64,000 nucleotides of DNA from Spongiibacter nanhainus (GCF_016132545.1 NZ_CP066167.1:248001-312000), one strand, 5' to 3'. Positions 28,111 through 37,512 are shown, counted from the stretch's first letter. Translations and numbers: made by a program. The notes: generated by a model not told the origin, from the sequence alone.

Positions 28111-28860
28111 ATGTTCCGCAAAAATATTCTGATTACCGGTGCGAGCTCCGGGCTGGGCGAAGAAATGGCGCGGATGTATGCCGCCAAGGGCCACAACCTG
28201 GCCCTATGTGCTCGGCGTTTAGAGAATCTCGAGACCTTAAAAAACGACCTGGCAGCCAAGCACCCGAGCATCACTATTGCCATCAAGTCTCTGGATGTCT
28301 GCGATTACGATCAGGTGTTTGTGGTGTTCAGGGAGTTTCAGAAAGAGCTGGGCGGCCTGGACCGGATTATCGTCAATGCCGGCATGGGTAAGGGCGCGTC
28401 GCTGGGTACCGGTTACTTCAAAGCCAACCGCCAGACGGCGGAGACCAACTTTATTGCCGGCATCGCCCAGTGCGAGGCGGCGATGGAAATCTTCCGGGAG
28501 CAGAACGCTGGCCATCTGGTGACGATTTCGTCGATGAGTGCTTTACGAGGCTTGCCGGGCTCGGTGAGCGTATACTCGGCCAGCAAAGCGGCGCTGCGCA
28601 ATCTGACCGAGAGCATCAGGGTCGACATGATGGACAGCCCCATTGCGGTGAGCTGCATTCTGCCTGGCTTTATCCTTACTCCCATCAATGAGCGCCGCAA
28701 GCAGGCGCCGTTTCGGGTCGATCTGCAAACCGGTTGTCGGGCCATTGTGAAGGCCATCGATAAAGAAGTGGGCGAGGCCAAGGTGCCGGCCTGGCCCTGG
28801 GTGCCACTGGGTTGGATTCTCAACGTGGCGCCGCTGTGGCTGGTGAGAAAGCTCTCCTAG
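28111..28860 (+). CDS. short-chain dehydrogenase/reductase
   Basis: A 249-residue SDR with LITGASSGLGEEMARMYAAKG, NAGMGKG, and the active-site YSASKAAL with Ser in TISSMSAL. The C-terminal tail (WPWVPLGWILNVAPLWLVRK) is hydrophobic, hinting at membrane association. Substrate unknown; it converges with a CNNM/CBS transporter gene. Confidence 0.88.
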   Translation: MFRKNILITGASSGLGEEMARMYAAKGHNLALCARRLENLETLKNDLAAKHPSITIAIKSLDVCDYDQVFVVFREFQKELGGLDRIIVNAGMGKGASLGTGYFKANRQTAETNFIAGIAQCEAAMEIFREQNAGHLVTISSMSALRGLPGSVSVYSASKAALRNLTESIRVDMMDSPIAVSCILPGFILTPINERRKQAPFRVDLQTGCRAIVKAIDKEVGEAKVPAWPWVPLGWILNVAPLWLVRKLS

Positions 28861-28891
28861 CGGTATCGGTGACTGTTTAGGGATCTTTTCT

Positions 28892-29962
28892 TTAGGATTC
28901 GTTCTCCAGGTTTTCCAGTGCGTCGTCGTTGGGGACCAAGCCCAAGCGCTCGGCGCGTTGCTCCCACAGGCGCCGTGCGAGCGCCTGCATATCCACGGTG
29001 TGGTCGGTTTCGTCGACAATCTCCAGGCCGAGCAAGGTCTCTACCAGGTCCTCGGTGGTCACCAGCCCGAGGACGGCACCGTATTCATTGACCACCATGG
29101 CCATTTGATCTCGGCCCTCTACCATACGCCGCCACAGGGAATCTAAAGACTGATTCTCCGGCACTGTCAGCAGCTCCCGGCGCAATGCGCTGAGGGGCGT
29201 TCCTGGAGTGTCGATGGCGGCACGCAGTAAATCGTCCTTGCGTACAAAACCGTGAATATTGTCGGCCTGCTCCCGGTACAGCGGGATGCGGGAGAAGGGA
29301 AGCTTCCTGGCCCGGGCATCCGCGACGGTGAGGTCTTCGTCAAAGGCGAAAATAACGGGTCGGGGCGTCATCACGTCTTTGGCCTTCAGCGCCCGAAAGC
29401 GCAATACGCTGGCTAACTGGGCGGACTCCTCTTTGCTCAACACTCCTTCCCGGGCGCCCAATTCTGCCAGTGCGGCAAATTCGTCCCGGCTCACCGAATG
29501 GGTGGGGGCGTTTTTGGACAGTAGCCGGGTAATACCCTGAGACATAACCACCAGTGGATACATACTCCAGATCACTACCCGCAAGGTCTGCGCACAAGCC
29601 GGCGCAAGCTGCCGCCAGAACAGCGCCCCCAGGGTTTTGGGAATAATCTCCGATACCACCAGAATCAGCAGGGTGAGCACCGCCGAGATTACCCCGAAGT
29701 AGACCTCACCAAATACCTTGGTGGCTTGGGCCCCGGCGCCGGCGGCGCCCACCGTGTGGGCAATGGTGTTGAGACTGAGTATGGCCGCCAATGGACGGTC
29801 GATGTCGTCCTTGTAGCGGCGCCACAGTTTGGCACTGCGGTGGCCCTTCTCGTTCTCTGAAGCCACGTAAGAGGGGGTAATACTCAGCAGCACCGCCTCC
29901 AGCACCGAGCACAGGAAGGACATGCCCAGGGCGAGGGCGACAAAAGCAATCAGCGCGATCAT
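28892..29962 (-). CDS. CNNM/CBS-domain membrane protein (HlyC/CorC family)
   Basis: A 356-residue inner-membrane protein. The N-terminal DUF21/CNNM domain has about four hydrophobic segments (FVALALGMSFLCSVLEAVLLS; LTLLILVVSEIIPK with a conserved EIIPKT motif), followed by paired CBS domains (VMTPRPVIFAF to TTEDLVETLLG). The family transports Mg2+/Co2+ or regulates such transport; the C-terminal CorC-HlyC domain is missing. Confidence 0.87.
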   Translation of the reverse strand: MIALIAFVALALGMSFLCSVLEAVLLSITPSYVASENEKGHRSAKLWRRYKDDIDRPLAAILSLNTIAHTVGAAGAGAQATKVFGEVYFGVISAVLTLLILVVSEIIPKTLGALFWRQLAPACAQTLRVVIWSMYPLVVMSQGITRLLSKNAPTHSVSRDEFAALAELGAREGVLSKEESAQLASVLRFRALKAKDVMTPRPVIFAFDEDLTVADARARKLPFSRIPLYREQADNIHGFVRKDDLLRAAIDTPGTPLSALRRELLTVPENQSLDSLWRRMVEGRDQMAMVVNEYGAVLGLVTTEDLVETLLGLEIVDETDHTVDMQALARRLWEQRAERLGLVPNDDALENLENES

Positions 29963-30054
29963 GACTGTGGGCTCATCGGGTTATGTGTCTGTTCTACGCT
30001 AGCACAGAGCTGCGTGGACGTGAGAGGGGCAGGGAAAAGATTCTTAATCCATTG

Positions 30055-30636
30055 CTAGGCTGACAGCGCACCATCCTCAACCAAAATTGAGTCCAATAGC
30101 GACTTTAAGGTTTCGGCATCCCGGCAGGGCAGCATGACTGTGCGCTCTCGCTGATCGGTGGAAGCATAGGGCGGCAGTACATAGCTGATGGCCAGCCCAG
30201 GGCCAGTGTAGCCAAACTGCCGGCTGCGCAGGGTGCGGCTTTGTTGGTCCCAGCGCGGTTGTAACCAGGACCGCCACCAGGGTGGCGGGTAAGGGGTAAT
30301 GGCGAGCCCAGTGATATGGCCAATATCGAGAATGCCAAGCCCCTTGCGGCCGGCCTCCCGGTAGCGAAGCTCAAAGCGGGGGTGAGCACCCGGGTACTCG
30401 GGGCCAAAGCGGCGCACGCTAATGCGGCAGCCGTAAAAATAGTGAACCAGGGCAAATACGCCGGCCCACAGCCCCAGACAGCTCGCTATACCGGTCCCGG
30501 TGAACAGGGCAGTGCGGGGCAGGGGAGTAAACCACAGGGCCCCGCCAGCCACCATAATGGCCGCGAGCAATGAGGCCTGGGGTTTAGACCGCGCGCGGGT
30601 CGTAAACAGGAGCTCACCGAACATGGCAGTGAGCAT
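30055..30636 (-). CDS. membrane protein of unknown function (193 aa)
   Basis: Two predicted membrane helices at about residues 22-62 (LLAAIMVAGGALWFTPL and GIASCLGLWAGVFALVHYF) followed by a cytosolic domain of about 130 residues rich in beta strands, with GYTGPGLAISYVLPPYAS and a C-terminal helix. The layout resembles bacterial membrane proteins with a PH-like domain, but I recognise no specific family. It sits between ettA and the CNNM gene, same strand. Confidence 0.65.
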   Translation of the reverse strand: MLTAMFGELLFTTRARSKPQASLLAAIMVAGGALWFTPLPRTALFTGTGIASCLGLWAGVFALVHYFYGCRISVRRFGPEYPGAHPRFELRYREAGRKGLGILDIGHITGLAITPYPPPWWRSWLQPRWDQQSRTLRSRQFGYTGPGLAISYVLPPYASTDQRERTVMLPCRDAETLKSLLDSILVEDGALSA

Positions 30637-30726
30637 GAGTGTGGCGGGCTCGGCGGATGCGAGCTTGGCTGAAGCCGGCGGAAAGGGCGGGGAGCCCAGC
30701 GGCTCCCCGGCTTGGGACGAGCATGT

Positions 30727-32388
30727 CTACTTGAGCTTTTTGTACTTCATCCGCTGCGGGCCGGCGTTTTTGCCTTTGCGCTGGACGAAGTCCTCGTGGT
30801 ACTCGGTGTAGTTGCCTTCAAAGAACACCACTTCACTGTCCCCTTCATAGGCAAGAATGTGGGTGGCGATGCGATCCAGGAACCAGCGATCGTGAGAGAT
30901 CACCAGAGCGCAGCCGGGGAAGTCCAGCAGCGCTTCTTCCAAGGCGCGAAGGGTTTCCACGTCCAGGTCGTTGGAGGGTTCGTCCAACAGCAATACGTTG
31001 CCGCCTTCCTTTAGGGTGCAGGCCAATTGCAGTCGGCCCCGCTCACCCCCAGACAGTTCACCAACCCGCTTTTGCTGGTCGCTGCCCTTAAAGTTAAAGC
31101 GGCCAATATAGGCCCGTGAGGGCACTTCGTAGCCGCCGATCTGCAGCATGTCGCGACCGTCTGACACAGCCTCCCAAACCGTTTGCTTGTCGTCCAGGGC
31201 GTCCCGCATTTGTTCCACTGACACCATTTTGACGGTTTCGCCAATTTCGATCGTGCCGCTGTCCGGCTGTTCTTTGCCGGTGAGCATCCGGAACAACGTG
31301 GATTTACCGGCGCCGTTACCACCGACAATACCGACAATGGCACCCTTGGGAATGGAGAAACTCAGGTCCTGAATCAGCATGCGGTCGTCGTAACCCTTGC
31401 TGATATTGTTAACCTCAATCACCTTGTCGCCCAAGCGGGGGCCGGGTGGAATGTAAATCTCGTTGGTCTCGCTGCGGCTCTGGTATTCCTGGCTTTGCAG
31501 CTCTTCAAAGCGAGCCAGGCGCGCCTTGCTCTTGCTTTGGCGGCCCTTGGCGTTGCTGCGTACCCACTCCAACTCAGAGGCGATGGTTTTCTGGCGGGAG
31601 GCCTCGGATTTGGCCTCTTGCTCCAGGCGCTTCTCTTTGGCTTCCAGCCAATCCGAGTAGTTGCCCTCGTAGGGAATACCCCGACCCCGGTCCAGTTCCA
31701 GAATCCAGCCGGCGGCATTGTCCAGAAAGTAGCGGTCGTGGGTAATGGCCACTACGGTGCCGGGGAAGTCGCACAAAAAGCGCTCCAGCCAGGCGACGGA
31801 TTCTGCATCCAGGTGGTTGGTGGGCTCGTCCAACAGCAGCATATCCGGGGCGGACATCAGTAGCCGGCACAGTGCCACCCGGCGGCGCTCACCACCGGAG
31901 AGTTTGGTCACATCCGCATCCCAGGGCGGCAGGCGCAGCGCGTCGGCGGCCACTTCCAGCTTGTGGTCCAGATTGTGGGCATCGGTGGCCTGAATGATGT
32001 CTTCCAGCTCTGCCTGGCGTTTGGCCAGGGCATCAAAATCGGCATCGGGCTCGGCGTAGGCGGCGTAGACCTTGTCCAACTCCGCCAGGGCGTCCTTGGC
32101 TTCAGCCACCCCCTCTTCTACATTGCCGCGGACATCTTTATCCGGGTTCAGCTGAGGCTCCTGGGGCAAGTAGCCAATATTGATGCCGGGCTGGGGGCGG
32201 GCCTCGCCATTAAACTCGGTATCAACACCCGCCATAATCCTCAGCAGGGTAGACTTACCCGCACCGTTTAAGCCCAGTACGCCGATTTTGGCGCCGGGGA
32301 AAAAAGATAGAGAGATATCGCTAAGAATTTCTCGCTTGGGGGGCACAATCTTGCCCACGCGATTCATGGTGTAGACGAACTGCGCCAT
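30727..32388 (-). CDS. ettA: energy-dependent translational throttle protein EttA (ABC-F)
   Basis: A 553-residue ABC-F ATPase that binds the ribosomal E site and gates entry into the elongation cycle according to ATP level. Two ABC domains are seen: Walker A GLNGAGKSTLLR and GGNGAGKSTLFR, signatures LSGGERRRVAL and LSGGERGRLQL, Walker B LLLDEPTNHLD and LLLDEPSNDLD, with the EttA arm insertion near residue 100. ATG 32388 gives the family start MAQFVYTMNRVGK. The frame stays open upstream into the recombinase remnant, but that is not part of the gene. This is the last housekeeping gene before the catabolic island. Confidence 0.95.
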   Translation of the reverse strand: MAQFVYTMNRVGKIVPPKREILSDISLSFFPGAKIGVLGLNGAGKSTLLRIMAGVDTEFNGEARPQPGINIGYLPQEPQLNPDKDVRGNVEEGVAEAKDALAELDKVYAAYAEPDADFDALAKRQAELEDIIQATDAHNLDHKLEVAADALRLPPWDADVTKLSGGERRRVALCRLLMSAPDMLLLDEPTNHLDAESVAWLERFLCDFPGTVVAITHDRYFLDNAAGWILELDRGRGIPYEGNYSDWLEAKEKRLEQEAKSEASRQKTIASELEWVRSNAKGRQSKSKARLARFEELQSQEYQSRSETNEIYIPPGPRLGDKVIEVNNISKGYDDRMLIQDLSFSIPKGAIVGIVGGNGAGKSTLFRMLTGKEQPDSGTIEIGETVKMVSVEQMRDALDDKQTVWEAVSDGRDMLQIGGYEVPSRAYIGRFNFKGSDQQKRVGELSGGERGRLQLACTLKEGGNVLLLDEPSNDLDVETLRALEEALLDFPGCALVISHDRWFLDRIATHILAYEGDSEVVFFEGNYTEYHEDFVQRKGKNAGPQRMKYKKLK

Positions 32389-32494
32389 GTTGACTCCACA
32401 AAAATAGAAAGTTGTGCCGATTATACCGGCGATAGACTGGAACGCACGGTATCGAATCGTGGCGGTGGGCGCAATATGGTGCCGGTACGGTCTA

Positions 32495-32620
32495 TTATGG
32501 TTCGCTAAATGGGCTGTAATGACCTGCTCGGCCACCGCGCTGCAGAGTGTGGGTGTATATTCGGTTGTGCGTACGTCGGTATGACCGAAGTGGGCCCGAA
32601 TAATCCGTATTGGAACTTCC
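32495..32620 (-). pseudogene. frameshifted C-terminal remnant of a tyrosine recombinase
   Basis: Read on the minus strand, one frame gives IIRAHFGHTDVRTT (about 32607-32563) and a shifted frame continues IYTHTLQRGGRAGHYSPF to a stop at 32495. Joined by a single frameshift they match the end of integron-type or XerC-like integrases (LGHxDVxTTxIYTHVLxRGG), including the GH box and the catalytic tyrosine of IYTH. Only this tail remains. It lies just behind ettA, at the left edge of the catabolic region, and marks an old integration. Confidence 0.62.
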
Positions 32621-32684
32621 CGAGTAATATCGGCAACTCCTCGCTGGCGGACTCCAGGTAAACCAGACTGCAAAGGAACCTAAC

Positions 32685-33089
32685 ATGAATGGAATCCCCG
32701 AAGGATTTGAACCATTGTCACGAACAAGCCCCTTCACTGAGTTGCTTGGCCCCATCTATCAGAAAACAGGTTCCTCAGGTTTGATTATTGGTCTTAAGGC
32801 GGACCGGAAGCATTGTAACGGTCGCGGCATCGTCCACGGAGGTGTGTTGGGCACACTTGCCGATATCGCTATGGGCTACAGCTCGGCTTTCGCAACTGAG
32901 CCCCCCACGCCGTTGGTTACAACAAGCCAAACTATAGATTATGTGGGTAAGGCTGAGAGAGGAGACTGGATAGAGGTCCACACAGACGTACAAAAGGTTG
33001 GCCGTAGCACAGCATTTGCCAATTGCTATTTTCACGTTGGTTCAAAGCGTATTGCCAGAGCCAGCGCGGTGTTCAGTGTCGTGGCTTAA
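32685..33089 (+). CDS. PaaI-type hotdog thioesterase
   Basis: A 134-residue hotdog-fold protein that would hydrolyse acyl-CoA thioesters in the cytosol. The diagnostic stretch is GIVHGGVLGTLADIAMGY with the catalytic HGG motif near residues 50-55; TTSQTIDYVGKAERGDWIEV is the usual second half. It is the first gene of the island and may release or recycle CoA from intermediates. It is followed, 157 bp later, by a SnoaL-like gene. Confidence 0.86.
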   Translation: MNGIPEGFEPLSRTSPFTELLGPIYQKTGSSGLIIGLKADRKHCNGRGIVHGGVLGTLADIAMGYSSAFATEPPTPLVTTSQTIDYVGKAERGDWIEVHTDVQKVGRSTAFANCYFHVGSKRIARASAVFSVVA

Positions 33090-33246
33090 TAGTCTTATAA
33101 CCAGTCACAAAAAAGAATGGTGGGTATTCTTGGCGGTGTTTATCTCGAAACACAGATGACGTGGCCAGGCTCTTATCAACAGTAGTCCACGCAGCTACCA
33201 TCTCCCAAACTAAAATTAGAAAATAATTAAACGGAGCTGCGGGTTT

Positions 33247-33753
33247 ATGTCTATATCATCGGGTCAAACGGTAGAGGAGCGTTTGCAGGCGATTGAAGAC
33301 CGTCTGGATATCTATCAGGTGATCGCATGCTATGGTTATTCCGTCGATGGTTTGAATACTGATTCTGTTCGCGATTGCTACACAGAAGACGGCGTATATG
33401 AGATTGCTGGTCTGGGTGCCTATGAAGGGCGCGAAAAAATTGCCAACATTACAAAAGATCCCTTTCATCAGGCGCTTGTTGGTGCAGGTTGCGCGCATGC
33501 TTCTACGCTACCCTATGTTGTTATTGATGGGGATAAAGCAGTAGCAACCTGTCATACCATGGTTGTAACGAATGGTGAAGACGGTTTTTCAGTCTGGCGT
33601 CTCAGTGCCTCACGGATAAACTTGAGTAGGCAGTCCGGCGGTGGTTGGAAGATAAGTCATCGTCAGGTCACTCTTCTTGATGGCAACTCTAGTGGTCCAG
33701 AACTATTGGCGCGATTAAGACAGGCTCCCGATGACGTGCAGGGGCTGGCGTGA
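33247..33753 (+). CDS. SnoaL-like / NTF2-fold protein
   Basis: A 168-residue protein of the SnoaL_4 type. An N-terminal helix (VEERLQAIEDRLDIYQVIACYGYSVDG) leads into the alpha+beta barrel with DCYTEDGVYEIAG and a conserved GAGCAHASTLPYVVIDGD stretch. Such proteins act as isomerases, dehydratases or ring hydroxylase small-subunit relatives and are frequent in steroid and aromatic catabolic clusters. Function not assignable. It converges with the LysR gene 33803-34756. Confidence 0.8.
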   Translation: MSISSGQTVEERLQAIEDRLDIYQVIACYGYSVDGLNTDSVRDCYTEDGVYEIAGLGAYEGREKIANITKDPFHQALVGAGCAHASTLPYVVIDGDKAVATCHTMVVTNGEDGFSVWRLSASRINLSRQSGGGWKISHRQVTLLDGNSSGPELLARLRQAPDDVQGLA

Positions 33754-33802
33754 TATTGGGTTTTGTCAGAGCGGGATCGTGGGCGATTGGTGGAAGGATT
33801 CA

Positions 33803-34756
33803 TTAGTTGGTCTTGTAAAATACCTCCTTCTCACTGAGCCACTTGTCCTCTGGCATTTCTTTACATATGAAGTCTATGAAGTGTCGGACTTTCGACGAGA
33901 TATGGGTTTTGCCATCGAATACGGCCCAAGATTGGCGCCAGTAGAAATTCCAATCTCCGGAGATGGCGACCAGTTCCCCTCGCTGCAGATATTCATGAAC
34001 GAAGAAGTCTGGTAGTTGGGCGATGCCCAACCCTTCCAGTGTGGCGGCTAGGAGGGCGGTGCCATCCTCGCTGACCCAGCTGCCTTTGACTCTAAGTTTT
34101 CTCTCTTCCCGCTGTCCATTAAAAAACCAGCAGCACTCTGGGGTACATAATGCGCTGTGGTCTTTTAAGTCGTTAATGGATTGCGGTGCGCCATGCTTGG
34201 AAAGGTAGTCTGGCGTGCAATAAAGCCGCATTGTATAACCTCCGAGCTTTCTCGCCACCAATGTTGAATCTTCAAGGCTTCCATAGCGAATGGTCAGATC
34301 GTAGCCGTCGCCGATGAGATCGACGTCGTCGTAACTGGTATGGAGTTGAACGGTGATGTCAGGGTGCCTGGCCGAGAAGGCGGCGATAGCAGATGCCATA
34401 TAGCGAACGCCGTAACGGCTGTTAATCGCTACTTTTAGCTTGCCCTGCAAACGGTTGTGAAGATCAGAGAGGTTTGATTCCAGGTCGTCGTAGAGCTGAG
34501 ACATTGACTGAAATTCACGAAAAACCAACGCGCCCGCATCGGTAAGCGTCAGTCTCCGAGTTGAGCGCTGTATCAGCTGTGTAGTTAACCTGTCTTCCAG
34601 GCGTTGTATTTGCTTGCTAATGTGGGAGCGAGAAACGTGTAAGTTTCTGGCCGCTGCGGTGAAGCTGCCCGTCTTCACCACCTGAATAAATTCGTCCACA
34701 CCGTCCCAGCGCCCCTTGGGGGGGAGTTTATCTGTGCTGTATTTCTTAGAGTTCAT
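33803..34756 (-). CDS. LysR-family transcriptional regulator, copy A
   Basis: A 317-residue regulator with an N-terminal winged helix (DEFIQVVKTGSFTAAARNLHVSRSHISKQIQRLEDRL) and a periplasmic-binding-like effector domain (KLKVAINSRYGVRYMASAIAAFSARHPDITVQ). It is homologous over its whole length to the LysR protein at 46570-47529, and both lie directly behind an SDR gene. It starts 17 bp after the SDR stop, so it is cotranscribed with it and probably with the 99-residue protein. Confidence 0.9.
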   Translation of the reverse strand: MNSKKYSTDKLPPKGRWDGVDEFIQVVKTGSFTAAARNLHVSRSHISKQIQRLEDRLTTQLIQRSTRRLTLTDAGALVFREFQSMSQLYDDLESNLSDLHNRLQGKLKVAINSRYGVRYMASAIAAFSARHPDITVQLHTSYDDVDLIGDGYDLTIRYGSLEDSTLVARKLGGYTMRLYCTPDYLSKHGAPQSINDLKDHSALCTPECCWFFNGQREERKLRVKGSWVSEDGTALLAATLEGLGIAQLPDFFVHEYLQRGELVAISGDWNFYWRQSWAVFDGKTHISSKVRHFIDFICKEMPEDKWLSEKEVFYKTN

Positions 34757-34773
34757 CGGTAGCAGGAATCGAG

Positions 34774-35610
34774 CTAGTCAAACTCCACTACTGCATACTC
34801 TGGGTTTCGCTCCTCTATAACGGCGTCACACATATTGCGAAGATACTTGGAGAAGGGGTGGGTAAATATCCAAAACTTACCTCGTTTAACTGCATCAAAC
34901 ACTCTGTTGGCGCACTCCTCTGGGGTGATGCAGTTTGGGTAGGTCTCATCTACCGCCGCTTTCATTTCGGCAATAAGTTCGGGGGAGGCGTCATCGCCCA
35001 GAGACTCCCTGATCCACGGTTCACTGATGTTGCTGGATACCATGCCGGGGCACAATAAAGACACGCTTATGGGCAGCTCTGCCATGATCAGGTCTTGTGC
35101 CAGGCACTCTGTGATACCCTTAACCGCCATTTTAGAGGTAGTGTATTGCGCCATTCCGGGGGCGGCGACCAGTGAGCCCACCGAGCCGGTGTTGACGACA
35201 TGGGCGGGGGTGCCCTGCTCGATCATGCGGGGAACAAACGCACTTATACCGTTGATTACGCCAATGATATTCACCTCAAACACTTCGCGCCACTGATCGA
35301 TACTGAGGTCCCAGCTGCTGCCCATGCGCAGGATGCCGGCGTTATTAAAAAGCAGATCTACGCTTCCAAACCGTGCATAGCATTGTTGGGCAAATTCCTT
35401 CATCGCCTCGGTGTCGGAGACATTCAGTTTGCAAGCGAAAACTTCGGCGCCTTTGGCGCGAAGCTCTGCCTCCACTTCCTTCAGTGATTCGCTATTCATG
35501 TCGGCGATGCAGAGGTTCATCTTCTCGTCGGCTGCCTTATTGGCCAAGCCGCGGCCGATTCCGCTAGCTGCGCCGGTGATGACCGCTGTGCCACCCGCTA
35601 AATTTTTCAC
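34774..35610 (-). CDS. short-chain dehydrogenase/reductase, copy A
   Basis: A 278-residue SDR: VITGAASGIGRGLANKAAD, NNAGILRMGSSWDLS, catalytic YTTSKMAVKG with Ser of VNTGSVGSL, and a C-terminal FWIFTHPFSKYLRN tail. The same length and tail occur in the copy at 45708-46544. Substrate unknown; the GxxNPEYxxVxFD ending is shared. It lies between the 99-residue protein (48 bp upstream) and LysR copy A. Confidence 0.9.
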   Translation of the reverse strand: MKNLAGGTAVITGAASGIGRGLANKAADEKMNLCIADMNSESLKEVEAELRAKGAEVFACKLNVSDTEAMKEFAQQCYARFGSVDLLFNNAGILRMGSSWDLSIDQWREVFEVNIIGVINGISAFVPRMIEQGTPAHVVNTGSVGSLVAAPGMAQYTTSKMAVKGITECLAQDLIMAELPISVSLLCPGMVSSNISEPWIRESLGDDASPELIAEMKAAVDETYPNCITPEECANRVFDAVKRGKFWIFTHPFSKYLRNMCDAVIEERNPEYAVVEFD

Positions 35611-35658
35611 TTTGTAACCCCTTTCTTATTAGCTTTGGATATTGGTTATAGGCAACGT

Positions 35659-35958
35659 TCAGGTAATTCGAGTGCCTGAGAAATCACTTTGACCCATCGG
35701 GCCGACTTTGACTTTGCCCTTCAGCTCGTCGCCCTGGACTTTTACATTGAAGCTCAATTTTACAAGCATGGGTTTAGTGAGTTTGCATACCCATGTGGCG
35801 GTATCGCCGTCGACCTTGCCATCTTCAACTTTGATGATGCCGATAGGGGAGGTCATTTCACCGGTTAGGGTGCTATCTTGGGTTTCAATGGCCATTTTTC
35901 CTTTTTGAGCGCCCATCGGGGTGTTGAGCACAACATCCCAGTTACCTGCAAAGCCCAT
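35659..35958 (-). CDS. 99-residue protein of unknown function, copy A
   Basis: A small soluble protein predicted to be all beta: GNWDVVLNTPMGAQKGKM, then GEMTSPIGIIKVEDGKVDGDTATW and KGKVKVGPMGQSDFSGTRIT. It has no signal peptide. An identical-length paralogue lies at 63085-63384, near the other end of the island. The repeated Asp/Gly-rich turns suggest a lipocalin- or carrier-like barrel, but I recognise no established function. It is first in a minus-strand unit with the SDR and LysR genes. Confidence 0.78.
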   Translation of the reverse strand: MGFAGNWDVVLNTPMGAQKGKMAIETQDSTLTGEMTSPIGIIKVEDGKVDGDTATWVCKLTKPMLVKLSFNVKVQGDELKGKVKVGPMGQSDFSGTRIT

Positions 35959-36303
35959 GTTTCTCTTCCTTTGTTATGTCGTTATCGCCCCTTGATCGGG
36001 GTGCTGGTGTTAATTAGTGAGATTTCATCATAATCCATCTTTGTTGCTTGTTGGTGTGGCCAATTGGAAACAGTCTATTTCTTATGGCGAGTAAAACTTT
36101 GGCATAGGTCCGGGTATGGCTGACTCTCAGAGTTTTGCCTCTGAATAATTTGGATTGGTCGTTGGGTGCTGATTTGCTGTTAATTGGAGACAATGACGTT
36201 ACGAATTGTGTGTTGTCGCCTATGGACCTTGCTGTGTAAGGTGTTGAAAAAATGAGAATGACCAACTTGCCTAATGGGCGAGTGCCAGCGGATAGATATA
36301 AAA
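35959..36303. other. intergenic region between divergent genes
   Basis: 345 bp between the 99-residue gene (minus) and the Old Yellow Enzyme gene (plus), expected to hold both promoters. It contains the short inverted repeat ACAAT / ATTGT near 36191-36210. No strong hexamers or longer palindromes were seen. Confidence 0.4.
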
Positions 36304-37350
36304 ATGAAGCTTTTTGAGGAAGGTAAGCTGGGCGATATTGCCATCGAAAATCGAATTGTTATGGCGCCCATGACGCGATCTCGGGCAGACGACGAATCAG
36401 ATTGTCCAAATCAATTGATGGTCGACTACTACACTCAGCGCAGCTCGGCAGGCATGATTATTACCGAGGGCACGCATCCCAGTGCTGACGGAAAAGGGTA
36501 CTGCCGCACTCCGGGAATCTATACTGAGGCGCAGGTTGCGGCTTGGGAGAAAGTCACTCGTTCGGTACACGATGCGGGTGGCAAAATCGTTTTGCAACTG
36601 ATGCATTGTGGTCGTATAGGGCACCCTTACAACAAGAAAATCGACGCCCGGATTCTGGCACCATCGGCTATTACAGCTCAGGGCGAGATATATACCGAGC
36701 AGGGAATGATGGCGTACCCCAAGCCGGAGGCTATGTCTCATGCCGACATTGTAAGTACCGTCAACGATTATAAAAAGGCGACAGAAAATGCTTTTTCAGC
36801 AGGTTTTGACGGGGTGGAGCTTCATTGTGCTAGCGGTTACCTTCCGGCCCAGTTTTTATCGACAGGGACCAATACCCGCTCAGACAGCTATGGGGGAAGT
36901 CTGGATAACAGGCTGAGGTTTGTCTCTGAAGTGTTGGAGGCGTTGATGAGCGTTCGAGGCTCTGGCCGGGTTGGCTTACGAATTTGCCCGGGTAATACTT
37001 TCAATGATCTACATGACGACGATCCGACAGAGACCTTTAGGGCCCTGCTGAGACGGATCAATGATTTTAATCTGGCATACCTACACGTTATCGATTTACC
37101 GGCCATAGGTTTGCACAATCGTAAGTTGGCGCAGTCAAACTATTCAGGAAAAATAATACTTAATGATAGTTTTGACTGTGAATCTGCGAGTGCTGCTTTG
37201 GACGATTCGCAAATTGCCGCGATAGCCTTTGGCAGGCCGTTTATTGCCAACCCGGATTTGCCAGACCGGTTTCTCAATGGGGCGCCTTTAAGGGAGTTTG
37301 ATAAACGTACTTTATATACCCCAGGTAAGCGGGGTTACACAGATTACTAG
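36304..37350 (+). CDS. Old Yellow Enzyme-family NADH:flavin oxidoreductase
   Basis: A 348-residue FMN-dependent ene-reductase that would reduce the C=C bond of alpha,beta-unsaturated ketones. NRIVMAPMTRSRAD, GKIVLQLMHCGRIGHP and the C-terminal IAFGRPFIANPDLP match the family. The active-site strand reads ELHCASGYLPAQFL where most relatives have HxANGYL, so the usual Asn is replaced by Ser while Tyr is kept. ATG 36304 gives MKLFEEGKLGD; an ATG 30 bp upstream is less likely. Enone reduction fits steroid-like substrates. Confidence 0.87.
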   Translation: MKLFEEGKLGDIAIENRIVMAPMTRSRADDESDCPNQLMVDYYTQRSSAGMIITEGTHPSADGKGYCRTPGIYTEAQVAAWEKVTRSVHDAGGKIVLQLMHCGRIGHPYNKKIDARILAPSAITAQGEIYTEQGMMAYPKPEAMSHADIVSTVNDYKKATENAFSAGFDGVELHCASGYLPAQFLSTGTNTRSDSYGGSLDNRLRFVSEVLEALMSVRGSGRVGLRICPGNTFNDLHDDDPTETFRALLRRINDFNLAYLHVIDLPAIGLHNRKLAQSNYSGKIILNDSFDCESASAALDDSQIAAIAFGRPFIANPDLPDRFLNGAPLREFDKRTLYTPGKRGYTDY

Positions 37351-37512
37351 GGGGCGTTGCTGTGAGCCTAACGGCTATCTCAAGCTCTAATTCATTCACC
37401 AATTCAAACACTTAGCCGCGAAGTGAAACGTGCCGCTATTGGCAACCTTCGCAATACCACCCTTATTCGCATTCGTGTCTGGACCTATGGTTACTAAAGG
37501 AGCATTCCGTCA

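Noticed and set aside
32389-32673. Extension of the EttA frame upstream to 32673
   Set aside because: EttA starts at the family Met at 32388. The upstream frame instead contains part of the recombinase remnant.
32690-32730. tRNA-like stretch with GGTTCAAATCC read on the minus strand
   Set aside because: The arms flanking the T-loop-like sequence do not pair and no acceptor or anticodon arm can be formed. It is part of the thioesterase coding region.
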